A stretch of 38,839 nucleotides of DNA from Roseateles sp. (GTDB lineage Bacteria > Pseudomonadota > Gammaproteobacteria > Burkholderiales > Burkholderiaceae_C), in the NCBI GenBank assembly GCA_018780415.1, contig JADMJQ010000155.1, positions 33,932 to 72,770 of the forward strand, given 5' to 3'. Positions 36,394-38,839 of the stretch are shown here, piece by piece (the first letter of the stretch is position 1; each line of letters begins with the position of its first letter). A program made the translations under genes and the position numbers. Under the pieces are notes generated by a model. It saw nothing but the letters and a program-made list of their open reading frames with translations, was not told where the DNA came from and made no database searches.

Positions 36394-37911
36394 ATGGACG
36401 CCGCGCCTCTGCCACGCCGCACTTTTGTGCTGGCGTCGGCTTCGCTCGCTCTGAGTGCCTGTGGTGGTGGCGGAGGCGGTGGCGAAGCCGCTGCGCCAGC
36501 GCCCGCTCCGGCCCCAGCGCCTGCCCCGGCAACGCAGACGCCACTGAGCTTCGGCAATGCGTCCGTACACGACCCCTCGGTGATCCGCGTCGACGGCGTC
36601 TATTACGTCTTCGGCTCGCATCTGGCAGCCGCCAAGTCCAGCGACTTGATGAACTGGACCAAGCTGGCCGACGGCGTCACCGATGCCAACCCGCTGTTCA
36701 GCAAGGTGACGACCGCCTTGAGCGAGACCTTCGCCTGGTCCACGGTCACTGGTCTGTGGGCCGCCGATGTGGCCAAGCTCGACGACGGCAAGTTCTACTT
36801 TTATTACAACTCCTGCGAGGGCGACTCGCCGCGCTCGGCGCTGGGCGTGGCCGTGGCCGACAAGGTCGACGGCCCCTATGTCAACAAGCAGATCATCCTC
36901 AAGGCGGGCCAGGTCGGCGTGGCCAGCGAAGACGGCACGGTCTATGACGCGACCAAGCATCCGAACGTGGTCGACCCGCAGGTCTTCAAGGATGCAGCGG
37001 GCAAGCTGTGGATGATTTACGGCAGCTACTCGGGCGGCATCTTCATCCTGGCTCTGGACAAGGCGACGGGACTGCCCGTGGCGAATCAGGGTTATGGCAA
37101 GCATCTGATGGGCGGCAACCATGCGCGCATCGAGGGCGCCTATGTGCTCTACAGCCCGCAGAGCAAGTACTACTACCTGTTCAGCAGCTTCGGCGGCCTG
37201 GACGCCAGCGGTGCCTACAACCTGCGCCTGGCCCGCTCGCTCAATCCCGATGGCCCGTATGTTGACGCGGCCGGCAAGGACATGGCCAGCGTCAAGGGCG
37301 CGGCCGGCACGCTGTTCGACGACGCCAGCATCGCCCCGCATGGCCAGAAGCTGATGGGCAATCACCAGTGGCAGCTCGCCAGTGGTGAAACCGGCACGGC
37401 GCTGGGTTATGTGTCGCCGGGTCACAACTCGGCTTTTTACGATGCGGCAACTGGCCAGTATTTCCTGATCTTTCACGCCCGCTTCCCCGGCAGCGGCGAA
37501 GTGCACGAGATCCGCGTGCACGAGATGTTCCTGAACGAAGACGGCTGGCTGGTGGTGGCGCCGTTTCGCTATGCGCCCCTGAGCCTGGCGACGCCGACGC
37601 AAACGGCGGACATCAGCAGCGCGCAGGCAGCGGGCAGCTACAAGATGATCAACCACGGCAAGGACATCAGCGTGGCGCTGAAGACTTCGTCGGCGATCAA
37701 GTTATCCAGCGACGGCACGATCAGTGCTGCTGCCACCGGTACCTGGGCGCACAAGGGCAGCAACAAGGTCGTCATCACGCTGGCGACCGGCGGCGCCTTC
37801 AGCGGCGTGTTGAGCCAGCAGTGGAACAGCAATGCCGGCGCCTTTGTGATCACTTTCAGCGCGCAGTCGGCGGCGGGCGAGTCGGTTTGGGGTGCGCGGA
37901 CGGGCGAATGA
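36394..37911 (+). CDS. GH43 endo-1,5-alpha-L-arabinanase-like lipoprotein with C-terminal GH43_C-like domain
   Basis: RRTFVLASASLALSAC lipobox, GGGGGGG and AP-rich linker, VHDPSVIRVDGVYYVFGSHLA, VVDPQVFKDAAGKLWMIYGSYSGGIF, ARIEGAYVLYSPQSKYYYLFSSFGG, SPGHNS. Confidence 0.92.
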   Translation: MDAAPLPRRTFVLASASLALSACGGGGGGGEAAAPAPAPAPAPAPATQTPLSFGNASVHDPSVIRVDGVYYVFGSHLAAAKSSDLMNWTKLADGVTDANPLFSKVTTALSETFAWSTVTGLWAADVAKLDDGKFYFYYNSCEGDSPRSALGVAVADKVDGPYVNKQIILKAGQVGVASEDGTVYDATKHPNVVDPQVFKDAAGKLWMIYGSYSGGIFILALDKATGLPVANQGYGKHLMGGNHARIEGAYVLYSPQSKYYYLFSSFGGLDASGAYNLRLARSLNPDGPYVDAAGKDMASVKGAAGTLFDDASIAPHGQKLMGNHQWQLASGETGTALGYVSPGHNSAFYDAATGQYFLIFHARFPGSGEVHEIRVHEMFLNEDGWLVVAPFRYAPLSLATPTQTADISSAQAAGSYKMINHGKDISVALKTSSAIKLSSDGTISAAATGTWAHKGSNKVVITLATGGAFSGVLSQQWNSNAGAFVITFSAQSAAGESVWGARTGE

Positions 37912-38839
37912 TGCGTAGAAGAATTGCTGCCCTGCTGCTGGCCTTGACATGGCCGCTCACGCCGTCGGTTCAGGCGGCTGAGTTGTTCCCGCTCGCCGAC
38001 GTGCGCCTGACCGAGGGTCCGTTTCTGCAGGCGCAGGACACCGATCTGCGCTATCTGCTGGCGTTGGACGCCGACCGGTTGCTGGCGCCGTTCCTGCGCG
38101 AAGCCGGCCTGCCCGCCAAGACCCAGAGTTATGGCAACTGGGAGTCCAGCGGCCTCGACGGCCATATGGGTGGCCACTATTTGTCGGCGCTGGCGCTGAT
38201 GGTGGCTTCTACTGGCGACACCCAGGCCTTGCAGCGGCTGAACTATGTGGTGGCGGAGCTGAAGCGCTGCCAGGAGGCCAATTCGAAAAACAACAGCAAT
38301 GGCTATCTCGGCGGCATCCCGGCCGGCGCCAAGGCCTGGAGCGAATTGGCCGAGGGAAAGATAGCGGTCGACAACTTCTCGCTCAACGGCCGCTGGGTGC
38401 CCTGGTACAACCTGCACAAGACCTATGCCGGTTTGCTGGACGCCTGGCGTTACGCGGGCAATGTAGAGGCCCGTGAGCTGCTGGTCGGCATGGCCGATTG
38501 GGCGCTCGCGTTGACCGACAAGCTCAGCGACGCGCAGCTGCAGCAGATGCTGACCAGCGAGCATGGCGGCATGAACGAGGTGTTCGCCGAGCTGAGCGCC
38601 TTGAGCGGGGAGGCCAAGTATCTCAAGCTGGCCCAGCGCTTCTCGCACCAGCAGATTCTGCAGCCGCTTCAGCTTGGCGAAGACAAGCTCAGCGGCCTGC
38701 ATGCCAACACGCAGATCCCCAAGGTGATCGGCTTTCAGCGCCTGGCCGAGTTGACCGGCAAGAAGGACTGGAGCCGCGCCGCGCGCTTCTTCTGGCAGAC
38801 AGTGCGCGAGCAGCGCACCGTGGCCATAGGGGGCAACAG
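37908..38839 (+). CDS. GH127/GH146-like (DUF1680) beta-L-arabinofuranosidase, 3' truncated by window edge
   Basis: Manual translation MMRRRIAALLLALTWPLTPSVQAAELFPLADVRLTEGPFLQAQDTDLRYLLALDADRLLAPFLREAGLPAKTQSYGNWESSGLDGHMGGHYLSALALMVASTGD...NGYLGGIPAGAKAW...WVPWYNLHKTYAGLLDAW...MNEVFAELSALSG...TVAIGGNQ. Overlaps the GH43 stop (ATGATG). Not in the ORF track because no stop lies in the window. Confidence 0.9.
   Translation, partial: MMRRRIAALLLALTWPLTPSVQAAELFPLADVRLTEGPFLQAQDTDLRYLLALDADRLLAPFLREAGLPAKTQSYGNWESSGLDGHMGGHYLSALALMVASTGDTQALQRLNYVVAELKRCQEANSKNNSNGYLGGIPAGAKAWSELAEGKIAVDNFSLNGRWVPWYNLHKTYAGLLDAWRYAGNVEARELLVGMADWALALTDKLSDAQLQQMLTSEHGGMNEVFAELSALSGEAKYLKLAQRFSHQQILQPLQLGEDKLSGLHANTQIPKVIGFQRLAELTGKKDWSRAARFFWQTVREQRTVAIGGN

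Noticed and set aside
36082-37656. 524-aa minus-strand ORF opposite the GH51 and GH43 genes
   Set aside because: Shadow frame spanning two confident plus-strand genes.

Overview
High-GC proteobacterial window, probably Burkholderiales (Sphaerotilaceae/Roseateles-like by general character; this is inference). It is densely coding and splits into four blocks. (1) 1-4575: the N-terminal part of a ShlB/FhaC-type two-partner-secretion transporter on the minus strand, running off the left edge and absent from the ORF track. It is divergent from a REC-AraC response regulator and a 7TMR-DISM histidine kinase with a degenerate C-terminal receiver. (2) 4723-11430: a Fur-family regulator, a small DUF2946-like protein, a siderophore-type TonB-dependent receptor, an ABC-2 ATPase and two DUF3526-like permeases. 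This is the best candidate for an undercharacterised system. (3) 11540-27234, minus strand: a 12-gene galactan/galactose block containing GH53, GH35, a TonB receptor, an AraFGH-like ABC importer, an SDR dehydrogenase, an SMP-30 lactonase, DgoA/DgoK/DgoD and a LysR regulator. (4) 27619-38839, plus strand, divergent: an arabinan/arabinose block containing a TonB receptor, GH43, an L-arabinonate dehydratase-like IlvD/Edd protein, an oxoglutarate-semialdehyde dehydrogenase-like ALDH, GH51, a GH43 lipoprotein and a GH127/146-like protein running off the right edge. Blocks 3 and 4 together look like one bidirectional pectic arabinogalactan utilisation locus. Notable non-coding structure: a ~100-bp element with imperfect terminal inverted repeats, several perfect palindromes in the control regions, a 21-bp-spaced direct repeat, a 7-mer tandem repeat and an intrinsic terminator. 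No tRNA, rRNA, CRISPR array or transposase gene was recognised.
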